Part shown: positions 1-10,294 of the stretch, one piece after another | How the letters are laid out: the number at the start of each line of letters is the position of its first letter | How positions within the stretch are numbered: the stretch's first letter is position 1 | Assembly: GCA_964469525.1 (NCBI GenBank) | Contig: CAYXYU010000001.1 | Span: forward strand, 248,001 to 312,000 | DNA length: 64,000 bases | From: JABDCD01 sp964469525 | GTDB taxonomy: Bacteria; Pseudomonadota; Alphaproteobacteria; Rickettsiales; SXRF01 | Direction of reading: 5' to 3' | Position numbers and translations under genes: made by a program | Notes under the pieces: generated by a model | The model's database searches: none | Told to the model about the DNA's origin: nothing | What the model saw: the letters and a program-made list of their open reading frames with translations, nothing else

Positions 1-505
1 TATATTCCTCCATGCTCATGGTGCGGCCGGTGGCCTTCGCCATGGCCAGGTATTCCTCGCTTTCCTGCTTCAGGAACTGCACGCGCACCTGAGCTACCCC
101 CTTGATGCCGAGCTCCTTCGCCGAGCGCTTGGAAAGGTCAATGATGCGGTTACGTGAAAATGGCCCGCGATCGTTGACGCGGACGATCAGGCTGCGGCCA
201 TTGGCGAGATTGGTGACGCGCACGATCGAAGGCATGGGCAGAGTGGGGTGCGCCGCTGTCAGGTCGTCCTGATTATAGACTTCGCCGTTGGCGGTGTATT
301 TGCCGTGGAAGCCCGGCCCGTACCAGGAGGCCTCGCCAATCTTATCGTAGGTCGGATCGTATTCCGGGTAATAGGTCTTACCGTTAATGGCATAGGGCTT
401 GCCGACCTTCACGCTGCCGGGCGGCGGCGCCGGCTGCTGCTGACAGGCGGCGAGCAGGGCCAGTATTACAAAAGCACAGGTTGGTCGGACGATATGGTTC
501 GTCAT
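1..505 (-). CDS. rlpA: RlpA-like septal ring lytic transglycosylase / lipoprotein (3' end cut by window edge)
   Basis: RlpA proteins are outer-membrane lipoproteins with a double-psi beta-barrel that cleave peptidoglycan strands lacking stem peptides, mostly at the septum. About 168 N-terminal residues are visible. They begin with a lipoprotein signal (MTNHIVRPT..., lipobox LLAAC around residue 20), then the DPBB domain with ASWYG, FHGKYTANGE, TAAHPTLP, VRVTNLANGR and VNDRGPFSRNRIIDLS. These are family hallmarks seen directly. The C-terminus, including any SPOR domain, lies outside the window. The start at 505 sits just downstream of the mltB stop (510-512), so the two cell-wall genes probably form an mltB-rlpA operon. 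Assignment is secure; the exact lytic activity is inferred from the family. Confidence 0.9.
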   Translation of the reverse strand, partial: MTNHIVRPTCAFVILALLAACQQQPAPPPGSVKVGKPYAINGKTYYPEYDPTYDKIGEASWYGPGFHGKYTANGEVYNQDDLTAAHPTLPMPSIVRVTNLANGRSLIVRVNDRGPFSRNRIIDLSKRSAKELGIKGVAQVRVQFLKQESEEYLAMAKATGRTMSMEEY

Positions 506-509
506 AGCA

Positions 510-1481
510 TCACTCCCCCAGTTGGTCGGCCAGCGTACCTACGGCGGTGGCAAAGTAGCGCGAGCGGTTCCATTTAAGCAATACTTTATAGTTGTTGTAA
601 ATAATGTAGGGCCGCGCATGCTTTCCGTCGCCCACGAAAATCAGTGAAGCATTGATATTCTCCTGTGGCAGGCGGTCGCCGCCTTTGCCTTTGACGCCGA
701 GCTTACGCCATTCGGCCAGCGGTTTTTCCTGCTTGATGTCGGCCAGCTTGCTGAAACCGGCGGCGGGCACCACCTCCCTGCCCCAGTCATGGTCCGGACT
801 CCAGCCCGACTCGGAGAGATAATGGGCAATGGAGGCGAAGACGTCCGGCAGGCTGTTCCAGATATCGTGTTTGCCATCCTTGTCGTAATCCACGGCATAA
901 CGCTGGAAGCTGCTCGGCATGAACTGGCACTGGCCGAGCGCACCTGCCCATGAGCCTTCCATATCGAGCGGGTCCATGTCCTCCGCCTCGATGATCTGCA
1001 GCGCCTTGATCAGTTCGTCGCGGAAGAACTCGGCACGCCGTCCTTCATAAGCCAGTGTGGCCAGCGCCTCGACGGTCGAGAAGCCGCCGGTATTGTCGCC
1101 GTAATTGGTCTCGATGCCCCACAGCGCGACGATGAAGCGCGGCTGCACGCCGTATTCCCGGCCGATCTCCTCCAGCAACTCGCGATGCATCGCCATCAGC
1201 TCGCGGCCGCGCTCGATACGGGTCTGGCTGACAGCGCGGTTCAGGTACTGATCGAGCGTCATGACACCTTCGGGCTGCTTGCGATCCAGCTTGATCACCC
1301 GCTCGTCGAGGGTGATGTCGGAGAGGGCGGCGTCCAGCGTGCGGTCGGAGACGCCCGCTTCGCGCGCATCCTTACGGAAATCGGCTAGCCATTCGGAGAA
1401 GGGTTGCGGGTTGTCCAGCAACTCCTGCGCGAGTGCGGAAGAGGAAAAAATAACGATGATAAGGAGCCAGAAGTAACGCAT
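510..1481 (-). CDS. mltB: Lytic murein transglycosylase, MltB type
   Basis: A 323-residue exported protein that would cleave the MurNAc-GlcNAc bond of peptidoglycan in the periplasm, forming 1,6-anhydro ends. Residues 1-18 form a signal peptide ending ALA-Q, with no lipobox, so it looks like a soluble form. The catalytic glutamate lies in ALWGIETNYGDN (about E124), and the SLT-type motifs GQCQFMPSSF and YDKDGKHDIW follow. The open frame continues upstream to 1937, but that extension lies antisense to the next gene; the ATG at 1481 gives a proper signal peptide and is preferred. It is divergent from the dehydrogenase gene and upstream of rlpA. Symbol by family similarity. Confidence 0.88.
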   Translation of the reverse strand: MRYFWLLIIVIFSSSALAQELLDNPQPFSEWLADFRKDAREAGVSDRTLDAALSDITLDERVIKLDRKQPEGVMTLDQYLNRAVSQTRIERGRELMAMHRELLEEIGREYGVQPRFIVALWGIETNYGDNTGGFSTVEALATLAYEGRRAEFFRDELIKALQIIEAEDMDPLDMEGSWAGALGQCQFMPSSFQRYAVDYDKDGKHDIWNSLPDVFASIAHYLSESGWSPDHDWGREVVPAAGFSKLADIKQEKPLAEWRKLGVKGKGGDRLPQENINASLIFVGDGKHARPYIIYNNYKVLLKWNRSRYFATAVGTLADQLGE

Positions 1482-1587
1482 GGAACAAAGATGTAACAGA
1501 GTTGCATCAAAAGTAAAACCCCATATGTTTGTCATTCCCGCCTCTTGCGAGTTGCGCCAAGGCGACAAGAAATATGAGACGCTGCGT

Positions 1588-2826
1588 ATGTTTGCCAAAG
1601 AAACACAAGAACTGCTTGCCCGGAAAGTGAAGCCGCTGCCGCAGCTGGTCTGCGCTCGCTCGCTCACCCATGATATCGATGAGCTGGTGGCAGGGCTGTG
1701 GCCGCGCGCGACGCTGGCGGTAGTCGATGATGCGCGCACGGGAACAGCGCTGAACGCGGCGCGGGCACTTACAGGACGTTTTTCGGTGACGCATGTCCGG
1801 CTGGAGGGCGAACCGGTGGCTGACGATGTTACCGTGAATGATATCCGCAAGCAATCGGCGCGCTGCGATGCGCTGGTGGCGGTGGGCGGCGGGACCATCG
1901 GCGATTTGTGCAAGTATGCCGCCTTTCTCGATAACAAACCCTATGTGGTCTTTCCAACCGCCGCTTCGATGAATGGCTACCTGTCGGCGAATGCTTCGAT
2001 TACAGTGGAGGGATATAAAGAAACCTGTGCCGCCCGCATGCCTGAGGCGGTGTTCTGCGATCTCTCCGTGATTGCCGCCGCGCCTCTACACCTGAGTAAA
2101 AGTGGGCTCGGCGACTCGCTGGCGCGGCCTACCGCACAGGCTGACTGGCTGCTGTCGCACCTGCTGCTGAGCACGCCCTATGATGATACGCCGTTCGAGC
2201 TGCTGAAGACGTATGAGCCTCAGTTGTTCGACTCCGCGCGTGGCATTGCCATGGGGGACAGGGAGAGTATCGCGTTGCTGGTGCAGGTACTGCTGCTGTC
2301 GGGGCTCGGCATGACTATCGCCGGCGGCAGCTACCCGGCGAGCCAGGGCGAGCATATGATCGCGCATGGCTATGAAATGATCGCGATGCATAGCCACGCC
2401 AACCCTATGCATCGCGGTCAGAAAGTCCTCCACGGCGAAGCCATCGGCGTCACCGCGCTAGCCATGGCGCGGCGGCAGGAAGCGCTGCTCGGCATTGAGC
2501 CGGAACTGCTGCCCGATAATTTTAATCCGGAGCAGCTCTCCAATCTTTACGGCACACGCGTTGCTGAAGCAGCGAAGGATGCTTTTGCACAAAAGTCTCA
2601 ACTGATTGCCTCATCGTTGAACGCGGGGGCATTGCGGGATTGGGAAACGACCGCCGGCAGGCTGGAAAAAATTATGCTGCCGCCGTCGCACATCGAATCC
2701 ATCCTGAAACAGGCGGAGGCGCCGACGACCCATCATCAGCTAGGCTGGGACGACCGAAACTATATGGCAGCTTCTTCCACCGCCCGTTTCCTGCGCGAGC
2801 GGTTCACGTTTCTGGACTTGCATTGA
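1588..2826 (+). CDS. egsA: sn-glycerol-1-phosphate dehydrogenase-like (EgsA/AraM family)
   Basis: A 412-residue member of the iron-containing alcohol dehydrogenase / G1P dehydrogenase superfamily, which reduces dihydroxyacetone phosphate to sn-glycerol-1-phosphate with NAD(P)H and a metal ion. Visible motifs are the nucleotide-binding VGGGTIGD (about 99-106), FPTAASMNG, the metal-binding SGLGDSLAR (D176), GEHMIAHGYEM (H256/H260) and LHGEAIGV (H282). The frame is open from 1480, overlapping the divergent mltB start. Its first part runs through a short GTCATTCCCGC stretch that may be a decayed repeat arm, so ATG 1588 is preferred; ATG 1525 is possible. The physiological substrate is inferred; glycerol-type dehydrogenases of related fold are the main alternative. 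Confidence 0.72.
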   Translation: MFAKETQELLARKVKPLPQLVCARSLTHDIDELVAGLWPRATLAVVDDARTGTALNAARALTGRFSVTHVRLEGEPVADDVTVNDIRKQSARCDALVAVGGGTIGDLCKYAAFLDNKPYVVFPTAASMNGYLSANASITVEGYKETCAARMPEAVFCDLSVIAAAPLHLSKSGLGDSLARPTAQADWLLSHLLLSTPYDDTPFELLKTYEPQLFDSARGIAMGDRESIALLVQVLLLSGLGMTIAGGSYPASQGEHMIAHGYEMIAMHSHANPMHRGQKVLHGEAIGVTALAMARRQEALLGIEPELLPDNFNPEQLSNLYGTRVAEAAKDAFAQKSQLIASSLNAGALRDWETTAGRLEKIMLPPSHIESILKQAEAPTTHHQLGWDDRNYMAASSTARFLRERFTFLDLH

Positions 2827-2875
2827 GGGTAAAAATTCATTAACACGCTGGGCAAAGCCACTTACATCAAGACAA

Positions 2876-3754
2876 ATGCTTATGCCGCCAAGACGTCCTA
2901 ATTTTCCCGGCGATGTTACCCACCCCTTCATTGCCCGGCTGAAAGAGCTGCGGGAAACCAATAAAGTCCTACATGAAAATATTATTTATGTGAGGTTAAA
3001 ATTGAAGAATCAGGGAACCGTGGTTCACGATCCCAGGTTCCGTCCTCGCACCGTGATTGAAAATTGTCTTATGGAAGGTTTAACCAAGGAACATGTAGAC
3101 GGAGATACTGTTAAGTCTATAACCCTAGACGCCCTCGTTAAGGGACATCGTCTGCCAAGCGAAAATCAGCTTCGGCAGATAGCAAAGGACCATGGCCTCC
3201 CCTTCAACCAGCATGACGAGTTTGTCGCGGCCGGGTTGGCTTACGTGCAGCATTGTCAGCAATGTCAGCAAGAGAAAAACAACGCCGTGTCCCACGTCGA
3301 GGTGCTAGAATTATCAAGGCAATCCGATGCGTATCGATCCCATACGCACGAGGCGATCCAGCAACTTTTGGATCGTTTCGGTCACAGAAAAGGAGCAAAT
3401 GTAATTATTCGCCGCACGGACAGTGAGAAACTGCAACCTGTCAGTGCCGGATGGCTCAAGGTTAGTTGCGGTGCGAGCGATAGCGTCCAGAAGTTATGCG
3501 GTGGCAATCGTCCTGATATCAGAAAATTCAAGCTGGATGAAGTAGCACGGATATTAAATTTACCTGAGGGAACGTGCTGGCATCAGAGTGAATTGAAAGG
3601 TCACATGCGCAAGGATGTCGAGAATATTCACACCTTATGCAATATGCTGGGCGCTACCGAAGAAGAGAAAAAAGTGGTCTTGGATGCCTATTATGATGAC
3701 ATAGCGAAGTGTGCAGTTGAGGCTAGGCAAGCTTCCAGACGCAGAGGAGGCTAA
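2876..3754 (+). CDS. Hypothetical protein with two similar helix-turn-helix-like modules
   Basis: A 292-residue protein not matched to a named family. Two segments have a similar organisation. At about 60-120, a long hydrophilic helix is followed by TVKSITLDALVKGHRLPS, NQLRQIAKDHGLP and DEFVAAGL. At about 175-275, VSAGWLKVSCGASDSVQ, DIRKFKLDEVARILNLPEG and later NIHTLCNMLGATEEEKKVVL occur. Both resemble a degenerate XRE-type HTH in which a 'recognition' helix precedes a hydrophobic helix ending with Leu-Pro. A CQQCQQ stretch lies near residue 125. Its base composition is more AT-rich than the flanking egsA and ccmB genes, suggesting a separate history. The ATG at 2876 or 2882 may be used. It is convergent with ccmB, and the two stops overlap. 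A regulatory role is only a guess. Confidence 0.6.
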   Translation: MLMPPRRPNFPGDVTHPFIARLKELRETNKVLHENIIYVRLKLKNQGTVVHDPRFRPRTVIENCLMEGLTKEHVDGDTVKSITLDALVKGHRLPSENQLRQIAKDHGLPFNQHDEFVAAGLAYVQHCQQCQQEKNNAVSHVEVLELSRQSDAYRSHTHEAIQQLLDRFGHRKGANVIIRRTDSEKLQPVSAGWLKVSCGASDSVQKLCGGNRPDIRKFKLDEVARILNLPEGTCWHQSELKGHMRKDVENIHTLCNMLGATEEEKKVVLDAYYDDIAKCAVEARQASRRRGG

Positions 3755-4383
3755 TCCTGACTCAACCGGATCAGCGCCGCCGTGACGTAGCAGGACACCG
3801 GCAGCGCGGCGAGCATGGCGCCGCTCAGGAACCACACCGCCCCCTGCCCTTCCGCGGCGGCGAAGATCAGCACCGGCACGGTCAACGGCAGGATGATCAG
3901 CGCCTGTAAGAGCCCGCCGCGGCGGGTGCCCAGCGTCAGCGCCGCTCCCATCGAGCCCAACGCGACCAACGTCGGCGCCGCCAGCGCCAGCCGCAGGATA
4001 GCGTCGGCTGTCTGTACACTGTCCAGTCCCGCCATCACCGCGAGCATCGGCGATACCAGCAGCAGCGGTCCGGCGCTGGCGATACATTGACCAGTAATTT
4101 TCGCCAGCACCAGCACTTCCAGCAGCATCGGCTGCAGCAGGAACTGCTCCAGCGTGCCATCCTCATGGTCGCGCTCATAGAACTGCGGTAGCGCCGTCAC
4201 CAGCGACAGGAGCAGCGCCACCGCCAGCGCCGCCGCCGAATGCTGCCGCATGATCTCCGGCCCGAGCGCGAAGGTAAAGAGCGTCACCACGATAACGTAA
4301 AAAGCCAGCGTGCCCAGCGCGCCGCCGCCCTTGCGGAAAGCGATCACTATGGTTTGGCGGAGAACAAGCCAGAAAAAAGTCAC
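3751..4383 (-). CDS. ccmB: Heme exporter protein CcmB
   Basis: A 210-residue polytopic membrane subunit of the CcmABC(D) complex, which releases heme-loaded CcmE for System I cytochrome c maturation. The sequence shows about six hydrophobic segments and CcmB hallmarks such as the N-terminal FRKGGGALGTLAFYVIVV and ERDHEDGTLEQFLLQP, and the length is normal for the family. Its ATG overlaps the ccmA stop by four bases, so the two genes are translationally coupled. ccmC is not in the window, and ccmDEFGHI lie about 19 kb away, so the pathway is split into at least two loci. The 3' end converges on the preceding unknown gene. Confidence 0.95.
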   Translation of the reverse strand: MTFFWLVLRQTIVIAFRKGGGALGTLAFYVIVVTLFTFALGPEIMRQHSAAALAVALLLSLVTALPQFYERDHEDGTLEQFLLQPMLLEVLVLAKITGQCIASAGPLLLVSPMLAVMAGLDSVQTADAILRLALAAPTLVALGSMGAALTLGTRRGGLLQALIILPLTVPVLIFAAAEGQGAVWFLSGAMLAALPVSCYVTAALIRLSQD

Positions 4384-4985
4384 TGAAAATCCCCCATATA
4401 TAATGTATGCGCGGCGATGGCCGAGTTCATGATATGCGAGGCGACGATGACGATGCCGCCCTGCCGCACGCGCGATTCGATCAGGCTGGCGGTGAGAACG
4501 ACGGCATCGTCATCGAGAAAATTGGTCGGCTCGTCGAGCAGCCACAGCCGGCAGGGAGCAACAATCAGCCGGGCCAGCGCCACGCGCCGCTGCCAGCCGG
4601 CAGAAAGCTGGCCGGCCGGTACGTCGGCGAAGCGGTCGAGGTCGTAAAAGCGCAGCGCGGCGGGAAGCAGCAATTCCGTATGGAAAATTTCGGCCCAGAA
4701 TGTAAGATTTTCCCTGACGGTGGCATCGAGCTTGACGGCGCTTTTGTGGCCGATATACATCAACTCCCGTCTGAAGGCATCGTTATTTCGGATGGGGGCG
4801 CCGTCCCACTGGATATGTCCCGAATCGGGTGGCAGCAGGCCGGCGAGGATTTTGATCAGGCTAGTTTTTCCGGAACCATTGGGACCTTTCAGTAACAGCA
4901 GCGTTCCCGGCTGCAGGCAGAAACCCAACCCATTGAATATGCTGGTTTCTCCGCGTATGCAGGAAAGCTGTTCGCAGCTAAGCAT
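4380..4985 (-). CDS. ccmA: Heme exporter ATP-binding protein CcmA
   Basis: A 201-residue cytoplasmic ABC ATPase that, with CcmB, drives release of holo-CcmE. The full set of nucleotide-binding motifs is present: Walker A GPNGSGKTS (34-42), the ABC signature QLSAGWQRR (127-134), Walker B WLLDEPTNFLD (148-158) and a switch histidine in VASHI. The length matches CcmA, which lacks additional domains. It is first in a ccmA-ccmB operon, divergent from acnA across a 91-base intergenic region. Confidence 0.95.
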   Translation of the reverse strand: MLSCEQLSCIRGETSIFNGLGFCLQPGTLLLLKGPNGSGKTSLIKILAGLLPPDSGHIQWDGAPIRNNDAFRRELMYIGHKSAVKLDATVRENLTFWAEIFHTELLLPAALRFYDLDRFADVPAGQLSAGWQRRVALARLIVAPCRLWLLDEPTNFLDDDAVVLTASLIESRVRQGGIVIVASHIMNSAIAAHTLYMGDFQ

Positions 4986-5076
4986 ATGAATAATCAGCCA
5001 CTACTAACGAAGCCTTAACCATTGCCAGCTAACACTATAGGGTTGCAAAATATTATGTATTGATAGGGGGATTGGC

Positions 5077-7773
<2,697 letters not shown>

Positions 7774-7790
7774 CAAATTAAAAAACCTGC

Positions 7791-8096
7791 ATGAGCGACG
7801 CGAAAACCAAGGCCGACGACTCGACCCGCATCATCGTGCTGATTTACGGCATGCTCGAAAACGGCAACCCGTTCTGGACATTTGCCGCCGTGCTGCCCAG
7901 CAAATACGACGCCTTTCAGGTGGCGCACAAGCGTAATATGATCGACCTGTATAATTTCAAGGGATTCGGTGAGATCATCGTATCAGGCGAAGGCAAATCG
8001 CCGCCGGACGAGGTGACGCTGAAAGTCGCCGAGATGTATCAGACCGATCAGGCGACCTTGAAGAAGGCCATGGCCGATGAAAACCCGGCCGCTTGA
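7791..8096 (+). CDS. Small conserved protein, paralogue of the gene at 8774
   Basis: A 101-residue soluble protein of unknown function. Its core RIIVLIYGMLENGNPFW, then an alternating hydrophobic stretch, then GFGEIIVSGEGKSPP and a final helix with VAEMYQTD, matches the protein at 8774-9106 position for position. The identical GFGEIIVSGEG is the clearest anchor. No signal peptide, membrane segment or cysteine pair is seen, and no enzyme motif is recognised. It starts 17 bases after acnA and may be co-transcribed with it. A two-layer alpha/beta fold is plausible from the strand-helix pattern, but that is inference. Confidence 0.75.
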   Translation: MSDAKTKADDSTRIIVLIYGMLENGNPFWTFAAVLPSKYDAFQVAHKRNMIDLYNFKGFGEIIVSGEGKSPPDEVTLKVAEMYQTDQATLKKAMADENPAA

Positions 8097-8180
8097 CTAA
8101 CGTGACAATTCAGTGACAGAGTAATCTATTCAAAAAAATCAATCTTCACGGAAATGCAATACACAGGTTGCAAGTGGCAT

Positions 8181-8196
8181 GCTATAGTAACGGCAT
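8181..8196 (+). promoter_or_regulatory. Possible promoter -10 motif shared with 11642-11657
   Basis: The sequence GCTATAGTAACGGCAT contains a good -10 hexamer (TATAGT, 8183-8188) about 43 bases before the start of the membrane protein. The same 16-base pattern, with one difference, precedes the Tat-exported protein at 11656. No convincing -35 hexamer lies 16-18 bases upstream. Confidence 0.3.
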
Positions 8197-8230
8197 AATA
8201 CGCTAATTCCTTGTCGTGAAAGGGAATGTT

Positions 8231-8752
8231 ATGAGTGCATCTAATATCCAGTGGGGCAAGCTGATTGCGGGCGCGGCAGTGGCCGCCGGGGCTGTTGCCG
8301 CTTTCGCGTTTTTCGCGGTCGATCTGCAGGATACCGTTGTCCCGGCCCTGAAGGACGCCATGGTGGCGGCAGGCGATGCCATCGCCACCGGCTGGAACTG
8401 GATCGGGGAGAATATCATCGGCACCGCCCATGTCGCGGCGCAGGATGCTACAAAGACAGTACAGATTAACTATGATACCGGACTAGTCAATACACTGGCC
8501 GAGCAGGCGAGCTTAGCTGGTGAAGCGGGCAGCGGCATCACCGGCTTCATTACGAAAAACACCGCCCTGGCGGCCGGGATGGCGGCTGCGGTGGGCGGGT
8601 TGTTTGCTGCCAAACTGGGTGGCGGAGGGCATGCTCCTGTCCCGCAAAAGAGCTACGCTGTCGCCGAGGAGCTGAAGCAGATGGAAGCCCGGATGCATGG
8701 CTGCATGGCCAAAAACGGCTGTTCTGGGATGGCCTGCGGCCACCATCGGTAG
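8231..8752 (+). CDS. Membrane protein with Cys/His-rich tail
   Basis: A 173-residue protein of unknown function. The N-terminus (about 8-32) is a strongly hydrophobic, Ala/Gly-rich membrane segment. A second hydrophobic segment (about 113-130) contains ALAAGMAAAVGGLFAAK. The C-terminus ends in a metal-ligand-rich tail with the pattern HGCMAKNGC then MACGHH, which could bind a metal ion. The ATG at 8231 has a clear AAGGGA ribosome-binding site; a GTG at 8216 is in frame but less likely. It lies between two paralogous small genes (7791 and 8774) on the same strand, suggesting a joint role. Confidence 0.65.
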   Translation: MSASNIQWGKLIAGAAVAAGAVAAFAFFAVDLQDTVVPALKDAMVAAGDAIATGWNWIGENIIGTAHVAAQDATKTVQINYDTGLVNTLAEQASLAGEAGSGITGFITKNTALAAGMAAAVGGLFAAKLGGGGHAPVPQKSYAVAEELKQMEARMHGCMAKNGCSGMACGHHR

Positions 8753-8773
8753 GTTAGGCAACGGGGTCCGGGG

Positions 8774-9106
8774 ATGACAAAACCTGTGGATTCCGACGAC
8801 ATCTCCCGCATCGTCATGCTGGCCTACGGCACTATGAACCATGGCGGCCCCTACTGGTGCTATGTGGCGGTCAGGCCCGGCCGCAGCGAGGCGTTCAGGA
8901 AAGCGCTGGCGGGCAAGAACTACAACATGCAGCAGTTCGAGCCGGACGGGTTCGGCGAAATCATCGTCTCCGGCGAGGGCATAGCGCCCCCCGTTGAGAT
9001 TACGCATAAAGTGGCCGCCATGTTCAATGTCAAGGTCCGGGACCTGTTCGCCGAAGTCGATCATCTGAAAAATATAAATCTGATAACTCAAAAGGTTAAT
9101 GAATAA
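8774..9106 (+). CDS. Small conserved protein, paralogue of the gene at 7791
   Basis: A 110-residue soluble protein of unknown function, paralogous to the 7791-8096 product. Shared features are SRIVMLAYGTMNHGGPYW, GFGEIIVSGEGIAPP and a C-terminal helix containing VAAMFNVKVRDLF. It starts 21 bases after the stop of the membrane protein and is preceded by GGGG-rich sequence that may act as ribosome-binding site. It is likely part of one transcript with 8231-8752. No known domain is recognised. Confidence 0.75.
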   Translation: MTKPVDSDDISRIVMLAYGTMNHGGPYWCYVAVRPGRSEAFRKALAGKNYNMQQFEPDGFGEIIVSGEGIAPPVEITHKVAAMFNVKVRDLFAEVDHLKNINLITQKVNE

Positions 9107-9223
9107 TGACGGGGTTTTTCCCGTTGTAACAGAATCGTCATATGGGAAAAAAAGAAGGATTCATCAAAATGTCATCCATCTTTTCTTAAGGATGCGGTAG
9201 TATGAAAGTACGAGCAAAGGTTC

Positions 9224-9508
9224 ATGGACTGGCAAATGAGTGAGCACGGCTATAATGTAACGGAAATTCAAACGCTGGGGGAATTCACCCCCGCCCAGGA
9301 TGCGTTTGTACAGCGTCTGGCGTTGCAGGCCAGTCATCCCGGCCCGTTTAATGGGGTGGAAGCCATCTCCGCCGCCAGTCGGGCGCTAGGTGGGGTGGAT
9401 GTTCAGCAGACCGATGCCCCTTCGACCACGCCTACCATCATAGCCGCAGGGCGCAGAAAAACCACTCCACCTCAAGGCTCTTCGGGTGGTTCCACGCCGA
9501 CTACGTAA
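9224..9508 (+). CDS. Hypothetical small protein
   Basis: A 94-residue protein with no recognised family. The first 60 residues are mixed helical (TLGEFTPAQDAFVQRLALQAS), and the last 30 are Thr/Pro/Ser/Gly-rich and likely disordered. ATG 9224 follows AAAGG closely; ATG 9236 (MSEHGYN) is an alternative. A palindromic repeat begins 26 bases after its stop. The preceding 117-base gap contains a short GGGtttttCCC hairpin (around 9109-9122) but no clear terminator. Confidence 0.5.
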   Translation: MDWQMSEHGYNVTEIQTLGEFTPAQDAFVQRLALQASHPGPFNGVEAISAASRALGGVDVQQTDAPSTTPTIIAAGRRKTTPPQGSSGGSTPTT

Positions 9509-9533
9509 GTTAAATTCAGGTTCCCACAACATC

Positions 9534-9626
9534 GTCATTCCCCGGATTCGCAAAGCGAATTCTAGGGGAATCCAGTTATTAATGATCTGGATCACCCTAG
9601 AATCGCTAGCGCGATTCGGGTGATGA
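9534..9626. repeat. Palindromic repeat, family A (two unequal REP-like arms)
   Basis: The first arm is the GTCATTCCCCGGATTCGC...GCGAATTCTAGGGGAATCC type; the second is GGATCACCCTAGAATCGC...GCGATTCGGGTGATGA. Each arm can fold on itself. The outer GTCAT/ATGA and inner ATCCAG/CTGGAT ends can also pair, giving a cruciform. The same unit recurs at 13911, 21380, 27142, 49269 and 61986. Confidence 0.9.
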
Positions 9627-9635
9627 GGGAATATT

Positions 9636-10178
9636 TTACCGCTTTCCGCGGGCTTTTTTCGGCTGGGGTTGCTCGGATTCACGCGCCTCTTCCTTGCCGA
9701 ACATGGGCGCGAAGGGATTGAACATCTGCATTGTTTTTTCGAATAAGGCGACGTTCTGGCGGGTGATTTCCTCGAACGGCGTCAGGGGAGTGGCGAAGCC
9801 TTCCGCCGCTTTGTCGGCCATTTTTCCCATCATGTTGGCCATGCGCTCCTGGTTTCCAATGAACGTGGTCATGCTGGCGTCGAGATATTGCTGCAGCACA
9901 TCCTGCATTTTATTGTCGTAAAAGCGAATGACCGAGCGCAGAAAATTGGTTGGCAGCAGCTGCGCGCCCTTGGTTTCCTGCTCGAAAATGATCTGGGTCA
10001 GCACCTGGCGCGTCAGATCCTGCCCGGTTTTGGCGTCGAGCACGACGAATTCCTGCCCCGATTTCACCCGTTCGCACAGGTCTTCCAGCGTGATATAGGC
10101 GCTGGTATCGGTGTCATAAAGCCGCCGGTTAGCGTATTTTTTGATGACCACCGGTTCAGGTTTGGCCGCGTTATTCAT
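9636..10178 (-). CDS. phaR: Polyhydroxyalkanoate synthesis repressor PhaR
   Basis: A 180-residue DNA-binding regulator that senses PHA granules and represses phasin and PHA genes. The N-terminal PHB/PHA accumulation DNA-binding domain is clear: VVIKKYANRRLYDTDTSAYI, LEDLCERVK and FVVLDAKTGQDLTR. It is followed by the PHB regulatory repeat region with QIIFEQETKG and LPTNFLRSVIRFYD. The C-terminus is basic and Gln/Pro-rich. It is divergent from the phaE-like/phaC genes, and the 116-base gap contains two inverted repeats that may be its operators. The family assignment is secure. Confidence 0.93.
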   Translation of the reverse strand: MNNAAKPEPVVIKKYANRRLYDTDTSAYITLEDLCERVKSGQEFVVLDAKTGQDLTRQVLTQIIFEQETKGAQLLPTNFLRSVIRFYDNKMQDVLQQYLDASMTTFIGNQERMANMMGKMADKAAEGFATPLTPFEEITRQNVALFEKTMQMFNPFAPMFGKEEARESEQPQPKKARGKR

Positions 10179-10198
10179 AAAGACCGCCTTTGACGCAT

Positions 10199-10236
10199 GC
10201 GCATAAATGCGCTAAGTATTAAGTTAATTGACTTAA
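10199..10236. promoter_or_regulatory. Candidate PhaR operator region (two inverted repeats)
   Basis: Between the divergent phaR and pha synthase genes are GCGCATAAATGCGC (10199-10212) and TTAAGTTAATTGACTTAA (10219-10236, near-perfect 18-base dyad). Characterised PhaR proteins of other alphaproteobacteria bind TGC/GCA-containing dyads, which favours the first. Binding here is inferred. Confidence 0.45.
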
Positions 10237-10294
10237 TTTCTAGCATCAACCGCATCAAACTGCAATCATTATTAACGGAAAGTTACTGTGGTTT

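Noticed and set aside
1532..1560. Decayed REP arm (GTCATTCCCGCC) upstream of egsA
   Set aside because: Only one short arm resembles the repeat and no inverted partner is convincing.
1482..1937. Upstream extension of the mltB frame
   Set aside because: It removes the signal peptide from the N-terminus and lies antisense to the dehydrogenase gene.
9107..9125. Hairpin GGGtttttCCC as terminator of the small-protein operon
   Set aside because: The stem is only about five base pairs and no T-run follows, so I did not list it as a terminator.
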